Below, one piece after another: positions 24,457 to 32,897 of a stretch of 33,963 nucleotides of DNA. The position numbers and the translations under genes were made by a program. The notes under the pieces were generated by a model. That model saw nothing but the letters and a program-made list of their open reading frames with translations. It was not told where the DNA came from and did no database searches. Each line of letters begins with the position of its first letter. Within the stretch, counting starts at the first letter, position 1. Source of the stretch: Bradyrhizobium genosp. SA-3 (lineage in GTDB: Bacteria; Pseudomonadota; Alphaproteobacteria; Rhizobiales; Xanthobacteraceae); contig NZ_PSRT01000090.1 in assembly GCF_004212635.1 (NCBI RefSeq), positions 1 to 33,963 on the forward strand, in the 5' to 3' direction.

Positions 24457-25502
24457 CTACGGGGACTCGAGGTTTTTCGCGGCTTGGGAAGCTTGTCGTT
24501 CTTGCCTGAGCCTCCGCACGTTCTCGAAGTAGGAAGGCTGCTGAGCGCTCGATATGTGCTTGCCCACGAACTCCGACGCGGCGTTGTCGCCCCCGTAGAC
24601 ATACTTGGCGGCACGCTCCGCCGTTCGAACGTTCGTCGCTTCGATCACTTCCTTCTGAGGCCGGGCCCGGAAAGCGGCTTCCGCATCCTTGGAGTGAACC
24701 GCGACGAAAAGGCGGTCGGGAGCGATGGGCAGCGTGAGGTAGCAGTCGGGTGCGCCGAATTTCCCTGAGACGAACAAGGGCCTGTCTGACGTGAGAAGAC
24801 GGGGGACGTCGGCCTCAGTCGTAATGACGAACCAATGCATGTTGTTCAGCAGTTGGCCTATTTCTTGGTGATCAATCAGGTCCGGCAATTCGCTCATCGC
24901 CCACTTCGCTTTAACGTCTGGATCCTCCTGCGCGATGAATTCTTCGAGGGAGCGGGTCTCTCCCGGCTTCTTGTTTTTTCGTATTGCTCGCGAAGGATCG
25001 GAAGGTCCCTTTCCCAGTCATCGTCCCAGATGCCGATTAGGGCGGCGACATCCTCAGGCGTACGCATCAGCAGCGAAAGAAGGAATAGTGACCATGCCGA
25101 CTTGTGCTTCTGGTCGCCGTTGATCTTCTGGGCGTCGGTCTCGATCAGTTTCAGGGCATCGGCCGCGTGATTGTCCACCGGGCTCATGAAATCGTCCTCG
25201 ATGCGCTGCGCGATCATTTTTGGGACGCCCTTCGTCTCGTACAGTCGGTCCTGGAATCCTGTGCCTTTCGGAACGACGCGACGATCGTAGATTTTGTCGC
25301 GGGGCCGGCTGTACTCACAGATCTTGCCGTCGCCATCGCACCAACGCTTCGTATAGAACACCGGGACATAGTGATGACGGATGGAGACTTGGGGCTCGAT
25401 GGCGAGCTTCGTGTTGCCGCACGCGGCCTGCGTTTCGGCCGTGCACGGCCGGATGTAGCAGTGCCCGCAGAATTCGCATTTCTTCGTCGCGGAGCGCACC
25501 AT
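24457..25502 (-). pseudogene. DUF4238 family protein split by a -1 shift at an A6 run
   Basis: Two adjacent frames form one DUF4238 protein of about 347 residues. The first (25502 to about 24985) has a Cys-rich leader (CEFCGHC), then the family hallmark HHYVPVFYTKRW and a helical middle. The second carries EETRSLEEF-like sequence, LLNNMHWFVI, LLTSDRPLF and YLTLPIAPDRLFVA, typical of the DUF4238 C-half. The join is at TACGAAAAAACAAG: reading AAA then slipping back one base continues directly into the second frame. The ATG at 25502 has GAGG 5 nt upstream. It is either a pseudogene, a sequence error in a homopolymer, or a slippage-controlled gene. DUF4238 function is not known to me. Confidence 0.7.
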
Positions 25503-25685
25503 CGGACCTCGTCTCGCGTGCCTTCCCGGGCATCGCAGCCGACAGTTCGGTTGTGTCGCTGCCGGAGCGCTCTTCTAGCATGCAACGCTGGCTGCTAGAA
25601 CCTATCGCTTGTTGTCCACCGAGGTCGACTTCAAGTCATAACGTCGGCGCGTTGACTCGGGCCGCATCGAGGTCTACTTGGGCGA

Positions 25686-26634
25686 ATGAGCGAACTTTTC
25701 TCGAACGCGATAAAATCGCTCCAGCTCGGTCTCGAGGACTACCAGGCGAACGATCCGAAGCGTTCGCCTGTCGGCCGTCCGCAACTTCTATGCCGGAACG
25801 TTGCTGATGGCGAAGGCCGCACTGGTCAAGCAGGTCCCTGAAGCGGATCCCGCACTGGTCCTGGCGGCATCGTACAAGCTCAAGCCTGACGGCGTGGGCG
25901 GCCTTGTGCTGATTCCGAGTGACAGGACGATCGACTTCAACGAAATCGGCCAACGCTTCAAATCGTTCGGGCTCGCGATCGACAACGCCGCATTGCGCAA
26001 CCTTAACCGGATCCGCAACGAGGCCGAGCACAACTACACCTCGGCCAGCCATCAGACCGTGCGCGAGGCAATTTCGCAGGCGTTTCCGGTCGTCGTCGAC
26101 CTGTTCGACCTGCTAGGCGAACGGCCCCACGAACATCTGGCGGAATGCTGGAACACGATGCTCGAGGCCAAGAATCTCTACGACAAGGAATTCGCGCAGT
26201 GCTAGGGCTCGTTCGGCGAGGTGCCGTGGAGCTCCGAATCGATGGCCGCGGCCGTCAAGACCTGTCCCTCCTGCCACTCCCATCTGGTCCACCTGGCCGA
26301 AGACTCCTCGACGGAGCAGACAGATCTGGAAGCGAGATGTCGGCAGTACGGCGCCGAGATCGCGGCAGGCCGCCTGTTCGAAGCTTCGCTGAACGACTAT
26401 TTCGGCGCCGATCTCTATTCGGCGGCCGCCGACGGCGACGTCCCGCCCCTAGGGCCGTGCCGGGCGAGCAGCTTCGGAACGTATGTCATGGCGGGAGACG
26501 AGAACGCGTGCGCCTTCTGCGAGGACGGCCTGACGAAGTGCGAGATGTGCTCGGAGCCGCTGACGCCGTTCAACGTCTCCCCCGACAGCGACCGTATGTG
26601 CGACTATTGCGCCCACGTCCTGTCGAAGGATTGA
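25686..26634 (+). pseudogene. HEPN-like plus zinc-ribbon protein, broken by a frameshift and a stop
   Basis: Reading across two lesions gives one protein of about 315 residues. It starts MSELFSNAIKSLQLGLEDYQANDPKR, where an extra C near 25770 shifts the frame; the sequence resumes SAVRNFYAGTLLMAKAALVKQ and includes LNRIRNEAEHNY (Rx4H, HEPN-like). An in-frame TAG at 26203-26205 interrupts FAQC-GSFGEVPW, after which the frame continues into a zinc-ribbon region with CPSCHSHL, CAFCEDG, CEMCSEPLTP and CDYCAH. The overall layout, a helical RNase-like half plus several CxxC pairs, is that of a conserved island hypothetical. Two lesions make it a likely pseudogene. Confidence 0.62.
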
Positions 26635-26661
26635 CGCGGCGGCCCGTTGGGACCGATGGGC

Positions 26662-27099
26662 CTATCTGAAGCGGCCGAGATAGTCGCCGATGGTGTCGTT
26701 GATGAAGGCACGGAGCTCGGCCCTCTCGATCACCCAGGCAGGGACCGCTGCGCCGCCGCCCGCGGCCTCGACGATGAACGTGCTTTCGATCAGACCCATC
26801 TTCCGGATCCGATCCATGACCCAGTTCGGCACGCCGTCCGCCGGCATGTTGTGGCTGGGCGAACCGTCCCTGTGCAGGATGGCGTAGTCGTTACCCTTGA
26901 ATCTGATGTGCGTGTGCGTCGTGGTCGGGTCGTGATGCGTGCGGTCCTGCCGGACGCTCCACTTCTTGTCGATGTCCCAGATCTTGCCGCCTTCGATCAG
27001 GTAGGCGGCGTTCTTCGCGGCTTGCGCGTCTCCGTAGTCGTAATAGACTAGGACCTGCGGCCGGGCGCGACGGGCCATGAATTCCTTGAAGGACATCAT
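26662..27099 (-). CDS. Conserved-looking hypothetical protein
   Basis: A 145-residue protein starting MMSFKEFMARRARPQVLVYYDYGD at 27099. It mixes acidic beta-like and histidine-rich stretches (RTHHDPTTTHTHIRFKGNDYAILHRDG) and ends WVIERAELRAFINDTIGDYLGRFR. The histidines could bind metal, but I do not recognise the family. It is convergent with the preceding zinc-ribbon pseudogene (27 bp between stops) and divergent from the DUF4238 gene at 27350, with a 250-bp shared upstream region in which I see no clear promoter. Composition is typical of genuine coding sequence and the frame is intact. Confidence 0.6.
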   Translation of the reverse strand: MMSFKEFMARRARPQVLVYYDYGDAQAAKNAAYLIEGGKIWDIDKKWSVRQDRTHHDPTTTHTHIRFKGNDYAILHRDGSPSHNMPADGVPNWVMDRIRKMGLIESTFIVEAAGGGAAVPAWVIERAELRAFINDTIGDYLGRFR

Positions 27100-27349
27100 G
27101 AGGCGTGCGGCTCGGAACCCTTTCGGAAATTGTCGTGACGCGCATCCTTCGACCGACCGATGCGCACCGTATCCCGAAGGTTGATGGCGGCGGGCCTCCA
27201 CGGCAATCAGCGTTCGACTCCGCCGACGCGTTCGCAGGTCGATCGGGCGGAATTTTGGTCCCAGGCCGCCGTTTCGCCCGCTTCGTCGTATAGTCGGGAC
27301 CATACGGCCGCCCGGCGGCCGTCGTTCGCCTCAACATTCCCGGTCGACC

Positions 27350-28244
27350 ATGAACGCGCCTCAACGGCCCAAGTGCCGCCATCACCACGTCTGGCAGAAC
27401 TACCTCCGCCCCTGGACCAGGGACGGCGGCCTGTTCTGCCTGCAGGATGACCGCGTCTTTCCGAGCGGCACCCGCGTGCTCGCCGTGCAAACCGACTTCT
27501 ACAAGCTGCAGCGCCTGACGCCTCAAGACCTTGCGCTGCTCAAGATGCTTTTCGGGCAAGGACGGCCGTCGGCGGTCCGGACGCACGGCAGCTTGGTCGC
27601 AATGCTGATCGCGCCGTTCGAACTGGCGGAGCCGTTCCGTGGAAGCCCGAACTGGCCCAAGATCGAAGCGCAGCTCGACGAGCACGCGTCGAACGTGCTC
27701 GAAGACTATCATGCGAGCATCGAATACTCATTTGCGCCAGCGCTGGAGCGCGCGCTCGCCGGTGACGTCGGCTTCTATACCGATGACGCGGAGTGCATCA
27801 CCTTCCTCAACTTCCTCTGCACGCAGTACATGCGGACCCGCGGCATCAAGGAGCGCACGCTCGAGTCCTTTCCTCGAGCGTGTGTGGAACGTCATGATCC
27901 ACATCACCGCGACGAACATCGGGGGTAACCTCTACGTCGAGCGAAGGCGGCGGAAGCTGGTCATCGTCGAGAACCGCTCCGAGGTGCCATTCGTCACCGG
28001 CGACCAACCTGCCATCAATCTGAAGGGCGCCGCCCCGTTCCGACGGACAGGCTGTCGATCTACTATCCCATCGCGCCGACCGCGGCGCTGCTGATCGCGG
28101 ACGTCGACGAGGATCCGCTCTTCCCCGCCACCGGCCTCACCGCCGAGCAGGCGACAGAGCTCAACCGGATGGTCGTGCGCGCTGCGCACAAGCAAGTGTT
28201 CGCGCGGTCCGAGGCGTGTCTCGCGAGGTTTGCCGAGGGCGGCT
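27350..28244 (+). pseudogene. Second DUF4238 family gene, two frameshifts
   Basis: Three successive frames read as one DUF4238 protein of about 297 residues: MNAPQRPKCRHHHVWQNYLRPWT (family hallmark HHHVWQNYL) through FLCTQYMRTRGIKERTLESF, a shift near 27870 into FLERVWNVMIHITATNIGGNLYVE and PFVTGDQPAINL, and a second shift near 28040 into LSIYYPIAPTAALLIADVD, ending at a TAG at 28242-28244. The TGDQP element is the counterpart of TSDRP in the other DUF4238 gene at 24457-25502. The two are not close copies, so recent duplication is unlikely. Function unknown; the lesions make it a probable pseudogene. Confidence 0.65.
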
Positions 28245-28292
28245 AGGCCTCCGTCCACGGAATAGGACGCTGTTGGCGTCCCTGTCGAGATG

Positions 28293-28318
28293 ATCGGTCA
28301 CTCACATCGGTCACTCAC
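28293..28318. repeat. Perfect 13-bp tandem duplication
   Basis: ATCGGTCACTCAC occurs at 28293-28305 and again, without a gap, at 28306-28318. It lies in a non-coding stretch just after the second DUF4238 pseudogene. It could be a slippage product or a duplicated target at a rearrangement point. Confidence 0.7.
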
Positions 28319-28634
28319 GACGAGAAAGTCGCCCCCCCCGCGAAGGACGCTCACATTCCATCTTTCTTCGCCCGGATCAGGCTCGAATGTTCCGGCTGCG
28401 CCGCGCATTTGCGCTTCAGCACGTCGCACTCCGGCGCCACCCGCTCGTCGCCTACCAGATCGCGCCGCGGATCGTGGACCTGTGCTCGCGGTAGAATTCC
28501 CGGACCTGGCAGATCCGGCCGAAGATAGCCTGCAGTCTTCGAGGAAGACCTCAATGCCGGGGCTGCCGTCGCCGACGATGTCGAATCCGACGATGCCAAG
28601 CGGAAGGCGCTCAATAGGATAGTCCAGAACGTCG
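28319..28634. other. Segment with only degraded coding fragments
   Basis: Two overlapping minus-strand frames show short protein-like stretches: one near 28530-28651 (DVLDYPIERLPLGIVGFDIVGDG, then IEVFLEDC) and another at 28351-28450 (VGDERVAPECDVLKRKC). They may be remnants of one or two genes separated by frameshifts. I cannot assign a family, and no intact gene is supported. Confidence 0.35.
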
Positions 28635-28845
28635 CTATCGGGCGAGGTCAAATCGATCGAGATTCATCACCTTAGTCCACGCGGCCACAAAATCCTGGAC
28701 GAACTTCACTTTTGCGTCCGCACACGCATAAACCTCTGCTAACGCGCGAAGTTGGGCGTGCGAGCCAAAGATCAGATCTGCTTGAGTGGCGACCCATTTG
28801 ACCTCTTTCGTCGTGCGATCACGCCCCTGGAACACATCCTCCTCG
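28635..28845 (-). pseudogene. katG: 3' fragment of a catalase-peroxidase gene (katG)
   Basis: About 66 residues match the extreme C-terminus of KatG: GRDRTTKEVKWVATQADLIF, GSHAQLRALAEVYACADAK, then FVQDFVAAWTKVMNLDRFDLA, which is the characteristic end of the family. KatG is normally about 720-740 residues, so over 90% of the gene is missing on its 5' side. No start signal is evident. It marks a deletion or recombination boundary near 28845, followed by an SDR fragment in the same orientation. Confidence 0.82.
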
Positions 28846-28921
28846 GCGCATCCGCTGCGGCCGTATCAGCGCCCGTCCCCCGAAGCCGGCGAGCCGGACG
28901 GGCGCCAACACGACCTGCGCA

Positions 28922-29350
28922 CTAAAGAGAATACCCGCCGTCGATCGTCAGGCTTGCGCCGGTGACAAAGCCCGCCTCCTCGCTCGCCAGGTAGCTGACC
29001 AGACCGGCAATGTCGCCTGGCTCGCCCATCCGGCCGAGCGGGATCCTCGAGACTAGCGCCGACGCCGCGTCTCCAAGCCCTTTGATCATGTCGGTGGACA
29101 CAGGGCCCGGCTGGACGTTGTTGACGGTAATGCCGCGCGGCGCGAGATTGATCGCCGCCCCCTTCACCAACCCGGCGACCGCGCTCTTCGTCATCGCGTA
29201 GATGCTGGCCCGCAAAACCGACCCGGACCGCGGCGTTGCTGCCAATCGTGACGATCCGCCCGCCCCTGGACATGAGCGGAGCGGCATAATGGATCGCCGC
29301 GAACACGCCGCGGACAAACGACGTGCCGCCGGTGCCGCGTCGCGGAAGAT
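28922..29350 (-). pseudogene. Truncated and frameshifted SDR-family oxidoreductase
   Basis: The C-terminal two thirds of a short-chain dehydrogenase/reductase: FAAIHYAAPLMSRGGRIVTIGSNAA in one frame, then, after a one-base loss near 29215, IYAMTKSAVAGLVKGAAINLA with the YxxxK catalytic motif, GITVNNVQPGPVSTDM and ASLTIDGGYSL at the end. The N-terminal Rossmann glycine motif is absent; upstream sequence (after about 29340) does not resemble the family. NAD(P)-dependent oxidation of an unknown alcohol would have been the ancestral role. It is not functional as read. Confidence 0.78.
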
Positions 29351-29520
29351 GCCGACCAAAGCGCGCCGTACTCACTGTCCCAGGCGACACGTTCTTCCGC
29401 GAACCATCAAGTCGCCGTCGGTTTCCACCACTTTCCGTTTCTGTGGAGAGGGAGGCGTTCTTCGTTGACCCTCGCAACGGCAACTGGTGACTGAAAGATC
29501 ATGAAGTGACGGAGTTTCCG

Positions 29521-29718
29521 ATGAGTGACAAGTACGAAAACCTGACCGCGTGCTGCGACGGCCAAATCACGGTCGAAAAGCTTGAACGCTTTGAACTCGC
29601 AATGGTGGAGTTCGAGGAATTCATGGACCTTGCGAAGCAAATGTTTGCTCCGGCGTCGAAGGAAACTTTGGAGCAGCGGGCCGCAGAAGATGCTGGGCGC
29701 GGCAGCCTGATGGCCTGA
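29521..29718 (+). CDS. Small hypothetical protein
   Basis: A 65-residue acidic helical protein (MSDKYENLTACCDGQITVEKLERFE ... FMDLAKQMFAPASKETLEQRAAEDAGRGSLMA). The ATG at 29521 has GGAG 7 nt upstream, better than the GTG at 29506. It is intact although it lies between a pseudogene and an empty segment. No family or role can be given. Confidence 0.45.
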   Translation: MSDKYENLTACCDGQITVEKLERFELAMVEFEEFMDLAKQMFAPASKETLEQRAAEDAGRGSLMA

Positions 29719-29944
29719 TTCCAGATCGGCGCGGCGCCTGCCGAGGCTGCCGCTCTCGGACAGCGATGCCCCCGCTTCGCCTTCGCCGGCACGACGGACG
29801 TCCTTCTTGACCTCTCCGACGACGCCGCGGTCTTCAAAAGTGCCCTCAACGTGGTCCTGGCTCACCACTTTGCATGTCTCACGCTATACTACATCTAGCG
29901 CACAATTTCTCGCGAACCGCCCCAGATCGTGTGGATTGGTAAAT
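29719..29944. other. Empty intergenic segment
   Basis: No supported gene. The first part (to about 29870) keeps high GC and may be decayed coding sequence; base composition drops toward 29880 and merges into the AT-rich repeat region next to the integrase remnant. Confidence 0.4.
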
Positions 29945-30049
29945 CGACTCACAAATTTTGGTTTTCATCCGAAATCGACTCAAGATTCTTTGGTTCTTCG
30001 ACTCGCGAATTTTTGGCGGCTCATTACAAATCAATGAGTTAGGCGACTC
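29945..30049. other. AT-rich att-like region with four CGACTC repeats
   Basis: CGACTC occurs at 29945-29950, 29976-29981, 29999-30004 and 30044-30049 in direct orientation, with AATTTTTGG/AAATTTTGG elements between them. A 6-bp inverted repeat, CTCATT (30020-30025) and AATGAG (30033-30038), spaced by 7 nt, lies between the third and fourth copies. The segment ends 35 bp from the integrase stop. Position and repeat content fit an attachment site with integrase arm-type binding sites. No second copy was found by eye. Confidence 0.45.
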
Positions 30050-30083
30050 GCTTCTGATTGGTCCCGACACGCGCAGCAACTTA

Positions 30084-31310
30084 TCAGGCGCCGTTTCGTC
30101 TGAACGGAATCACCGCACCAGAAACCGCACCAGATACGTGCGCTTTTCGTTCGCCGGCTGGATCGCGCTTGGCGATTTTCTCGACGGCGTCGGACAAATA
30201 GTCGGGATGGTGATGGCCATAGGTGTTGAGCAGCACCTAGAGCGACATTCCGAGATAGCCTGCCGCCTGCCAAGGGTCGGCCCCTCTCTGCATGAGCCAA
30301 GTCGCTGCGGTGTGTCGCAGCGTGTGAGGGGAGATTCCCGGACCAAGCCCTGCAAGCCTCACGGCACTCTTGAACGCTGTTTTGACCGAGGTAACGGGCC
30401 TTCCGTTATACTCGACGAAATGCTTCGCCTCTGGATCAATCCGGTGCCAGCGCCGCAGATGAGCAAGCAAGCGCAAGGGGATCGGCGCACCGTCGTTGCC
30501 GCTTGTTGGTTTTGGCACTGCCCTGTTTCAGACGGTAGTAGCGGCCGCGCTCCAGGTCGACATAGGAGCGACCGATCGCCGGAATGGGAGATGCCGCAGC
30601 GATAGCTCCCGCACGGGACCCGCTGTAGATCCCGATCAAAATGAACCGAGCAAGGTGGCGCAGCGGACGCTTACTTGTCGGGAGCCTTACATCATCCGTC
30701 GGTCGACGCGAGCCCTTCTGCATTTCGCGATAGCGCCAGCAGTTCCAAACCAATTTGTCCGCATCGCTGCGCGTCAGCCACTTGTCTCGTGGCTGCCCCT
30801 TCTCTGGCAGCGACACCTTAACGATTTCCCGATGAAATCCTTCGGCTGCATGGTGACCAATGGCGGCTCGGAGATCCTCGAGGTCTCACCGAGCGCCTCC
30901 CGTTTTGCCGCGCTGCTTGGTGTACGAGCGACATGCCTCCCCATTGACCTCGCCAAGCATTTTTGCCCCCCACCACTCGTTCAATCGTTCGATGCGCTTC
31001 TTGAACTTGCGGATCTCGGGAATCGTATCTTCGCTTTCGCTATCAAAGTTGAAACGACCGCGAAGCTTGTCTAGCTGCGCATCCAAATAAGTCGACAGGA
31101 CATCCGCGATTGCGATATCGTCTATGTGGCGGACGCGTCGCTTGGGAGTGTGCTTGGAGGTTATGTAGTCCCTTAGTTTTTCCTCTGCGGCCGCAATCTC
31201 ATCTGCAGCGCAGCCTGTGCTGATATCCCGGCCGTTGTCTCTGATGATCCAGGTTGCCTGGTGAGTGATCGTTCCGCTCTTGTTTCGGCGGGCGGCCTTG
31301 AGCTGAAGTC
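30084..31310 (-). pseudogene. Degraded tyrosine recombinase / site-specific integrase
   Basis: Fragments in several minus frames combine into one phage-type integrase. The N-terminal part (31310 to about 30895) includes THQATWIIRDNGRDISTGC, then RLNEWWGAKMLGEVNGEACRSY. After a shift near 30890 it continues with KWLTRSDADKLVWNCWRYRE and RHLARFILIGIYSGSRAGAI (first catalytic Arg). A second shift near 30505 leads to SPHTLRHTAATWLMQRGADPW (HxLRH motif). A TAG at 30237-30239 falls in LGMSL-VLLNTYGHHHPDYL, where a Glu codon is expected, just before the tyrosine in NTYGHHHPDYL. A normal stop follows at 30084. At least three lesions, so inactive. Confidence 0.85.
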
Positions 31311-31472
31311 TGGCTCACTTGGTCCTTCGCGGCATAGCTCTCGCATCCGTTCGATATGAGCCAGCGTTGTAAATTCCTTGCCGGCAATCTTCTCAATAAT
31401 CAATCGATTACGATCGCGCTCACGCCGTAAACCCGCGACCGTCATTCCTCCCAAAGGGAACGCGATCTTCAC
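31173..31472 (-). CDS. Small excisionase-like protein upstream of the integrase
   Basis: A 99-residue basic protein whose core, GMTVAGLRRERDRNRLIIEKIAGKEFTTLAHIERMRELCRE, looks like a winged-helix or HTH DNA-binding motif. The tail GSSETTAGISAQAALQMRL resembles proteins found immediately upstream of, and overlapping, integrase genes in Bradyrhizobium islands. Unlike the integrase it is uninterrupted. It overlaps the integrase N-terminus by roughly 140 bp in another frame, the usual arrangement in these modules. A recombination directionality role is inferred from position. Confidence 0.55.
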   Translation of the reverse strand: MKIAFPLGGMTVAGLRRERDRNRLIIEKIAGKEFTTLAHIERMRELCREGPSEPDFSSRPPAETRAERSLTRQPGSSETTAGISAQAALQMRLRPQRKN

Positions 31473-31513
31473 GGCATCAGCAAGCGAAGAAGGGTATCGG
31501 GTGTAATTTCAGG

Positions 31514-32242
31514 TTGCGTTCGACTTGTCATCGAAGCCCATGCCACTGTGTTGGCGTAACGCCGCAAAATTTCCGGCGGCTTCCGGAACATCCACAAACG
31601 CGACTTACTCGCGTGGTTTTTCACGATGGGAACGGCTACAAGTACTTATTCCATGAACCCAATAGGTTTCGAGTTGCCGACAGGTTTGCGCTTCTCTACA
31701 GCCAAACTCCGAAATACTTTTTCGAGAAGAGGCCCAGCGTCGCCCTGAGACCTCCAAATCGATTGATTGACAATCGCCTAATAAGAGCAAAATCGGTCGA
31801 GGTACCCGCGAATGAAGTGAAACTAGGGACCGACTCCGCTTTCTTTCGTGCACCTTTGGTTTGCGAGGCAACATTACCTCTCATCGCGATGGAGCTTTCG
31901 TCGGCAGTGTACCGAAGCGCTCCAGACACTGTTCCCGTTATAGTCGACCGAAGGAGATTTGTTCGCTTGGCATTTGGCGCGATTGATAACGTGGCCAAGG
32001 TATGGCTCCTTGACAGTGAAGCCATCGGGGCTTTGGTTAAACATCACCGGTCGGGTCAGTCTCTAGCCGCATTCTACTATCTTGAAATTCATCATCGATT
32101 GGGATGCCCCGCCTGGCTCGACTTGCTTGCTGGCGGCAAACGCTTTGGTCTGCCGACGCATTCAGAACTCCCCTTCGAGCTAATGTTGCATCTGTGTCGA
32201 GGCGCGTCAGGCAACGTCGCCATCTCGGCTCCCGGCAGGTAG
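31514..32242 (+). CDS. Uncertain hypothetical open frame
   Basis: A 242-codon frame with a TTG start, lower GC than the surroundings and a plausible amino-acid mix in its second half (VPVIVDRRRFVRLAFGAIDN, then WLLDSEAIGALVKHH and HRLGCPAWLDLLAGGKRFG). No ribosome binding site, no family recognised, and no good internal ATG before residue 127. Competing minus frames are less convincing. It may be a decayed accessory gene rather than an active one. Confidence 0.3.
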   Translation: MRSTCHRSPCHCVGVTPQNFRRLPEHPQTRLTRVVFHDGNGYKYLFHEPNRFRVADRFALLYSQTPKYFFEKRPSVALRPPNRLIDNRLIRAKSVEVPANEVKLGTDSAFFRAPLVCEATLPLIAMELSSAVYRSAPDTVPVIVDRRRFVRLAFGAIDNVAKVWLLDSEAIGALVKHHRSGQSLAAFYYLEIHHRLGCPAWLDLLAGGKRFGLPTHSELPFELMLHLCRGASGNVAISAPGR

Positions 32243-32619
32243 CGAGCCCGGCGCTGCTGGTTGACCACTATGACGAAGCGGTTCCCGTCCAGTTGTACAT
32301 TCATCAAATCGACTGAACCAAAATCGCTCAATCGATCCTAGACGCTCATTCATGCAGGTGCCCAATCCGGGCAAAATCGGACGCGGCGTCACCGAAAATC
32401 CCTGGACCTCTGGCCGATCTGCTCGGGTGGCTCGACGACTTGATCGTGAATGAGCGGGCGCCCGCATTTTCTGGTGTCGTATTATCAGAGGCTTGCTTGG
32501 TTGCGGGGAGGCGCAACACCCGATTATTGCGATTGATCGAGCGGGCCATTCCGCGAATAGCGGCTTACGTGAATGGGCCATAGTGCGCGCGAGCCTGAGC
32601 TTTGCCTTCTTCGGTCTCC

Positions 32620-32864
32620 TGGACCAAGATGGCGCCAACCACGTGGATTATCTGTTCGGGTTCGCCCGCAACACGCGGCTGCTCGCCATGATCGCGGACG
32701 AACTGACGGCGGCCCGGGCTAAGGCCGAGAAGACCGATCAACCCGCACGCCGCTTCAAGGACTTTCAGTGGAGCTTCAAAATGAACGCCTTCTGGGCGCC
32801 CGAAAACTTTGAGCCTTCATCGTTCTTCGCTCCTCCCGGCCGGGGAAATCGTGAAAAACTCTAA
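32620..32864 (+). mobile_element. Fragment of an IS1380-family transposase
   Basis: The stretch VDYLFGFARNTRLLAMIADEL, followed by AEKTDQPARRFKDFQWS, matches the central part of IS1380-family DDE transposases, where a VDY(V/L)FGLARN block precedes ARRFKDF. Before about 32635 and after about 32775 the similarity disappears, so only some 50 residues of a protein usually around 430-470 long survive. I could not define inverted repeats or a target duplication. It lies between the uncertain frame and the NRPS gene end. The 32243-32619 interval holds no other supported gene. Confidence 0.6.
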
Positions 32865-32897
32865 CCAAAAATGGTCCAGTTCGCCGGCTGCCTCGGA

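Noticed and set aside
29407..29868. Minus-strand frame of 153 codons over the small gene at 29521
   Set aside because: The plus-strand small gene has a good GGAG ribosome binding site and an acidic helical composition; the minus frame lacks family features.
30020..30038. Inverted repeat resembling a tRNA anticodon arm (stem of 6, loop of 7)
   Set aside because: The loop lacks the required T at position 33 and no acceptor, D or T arms surround it, so it is not called a tRNA; it is kept only as part of the att-like region.
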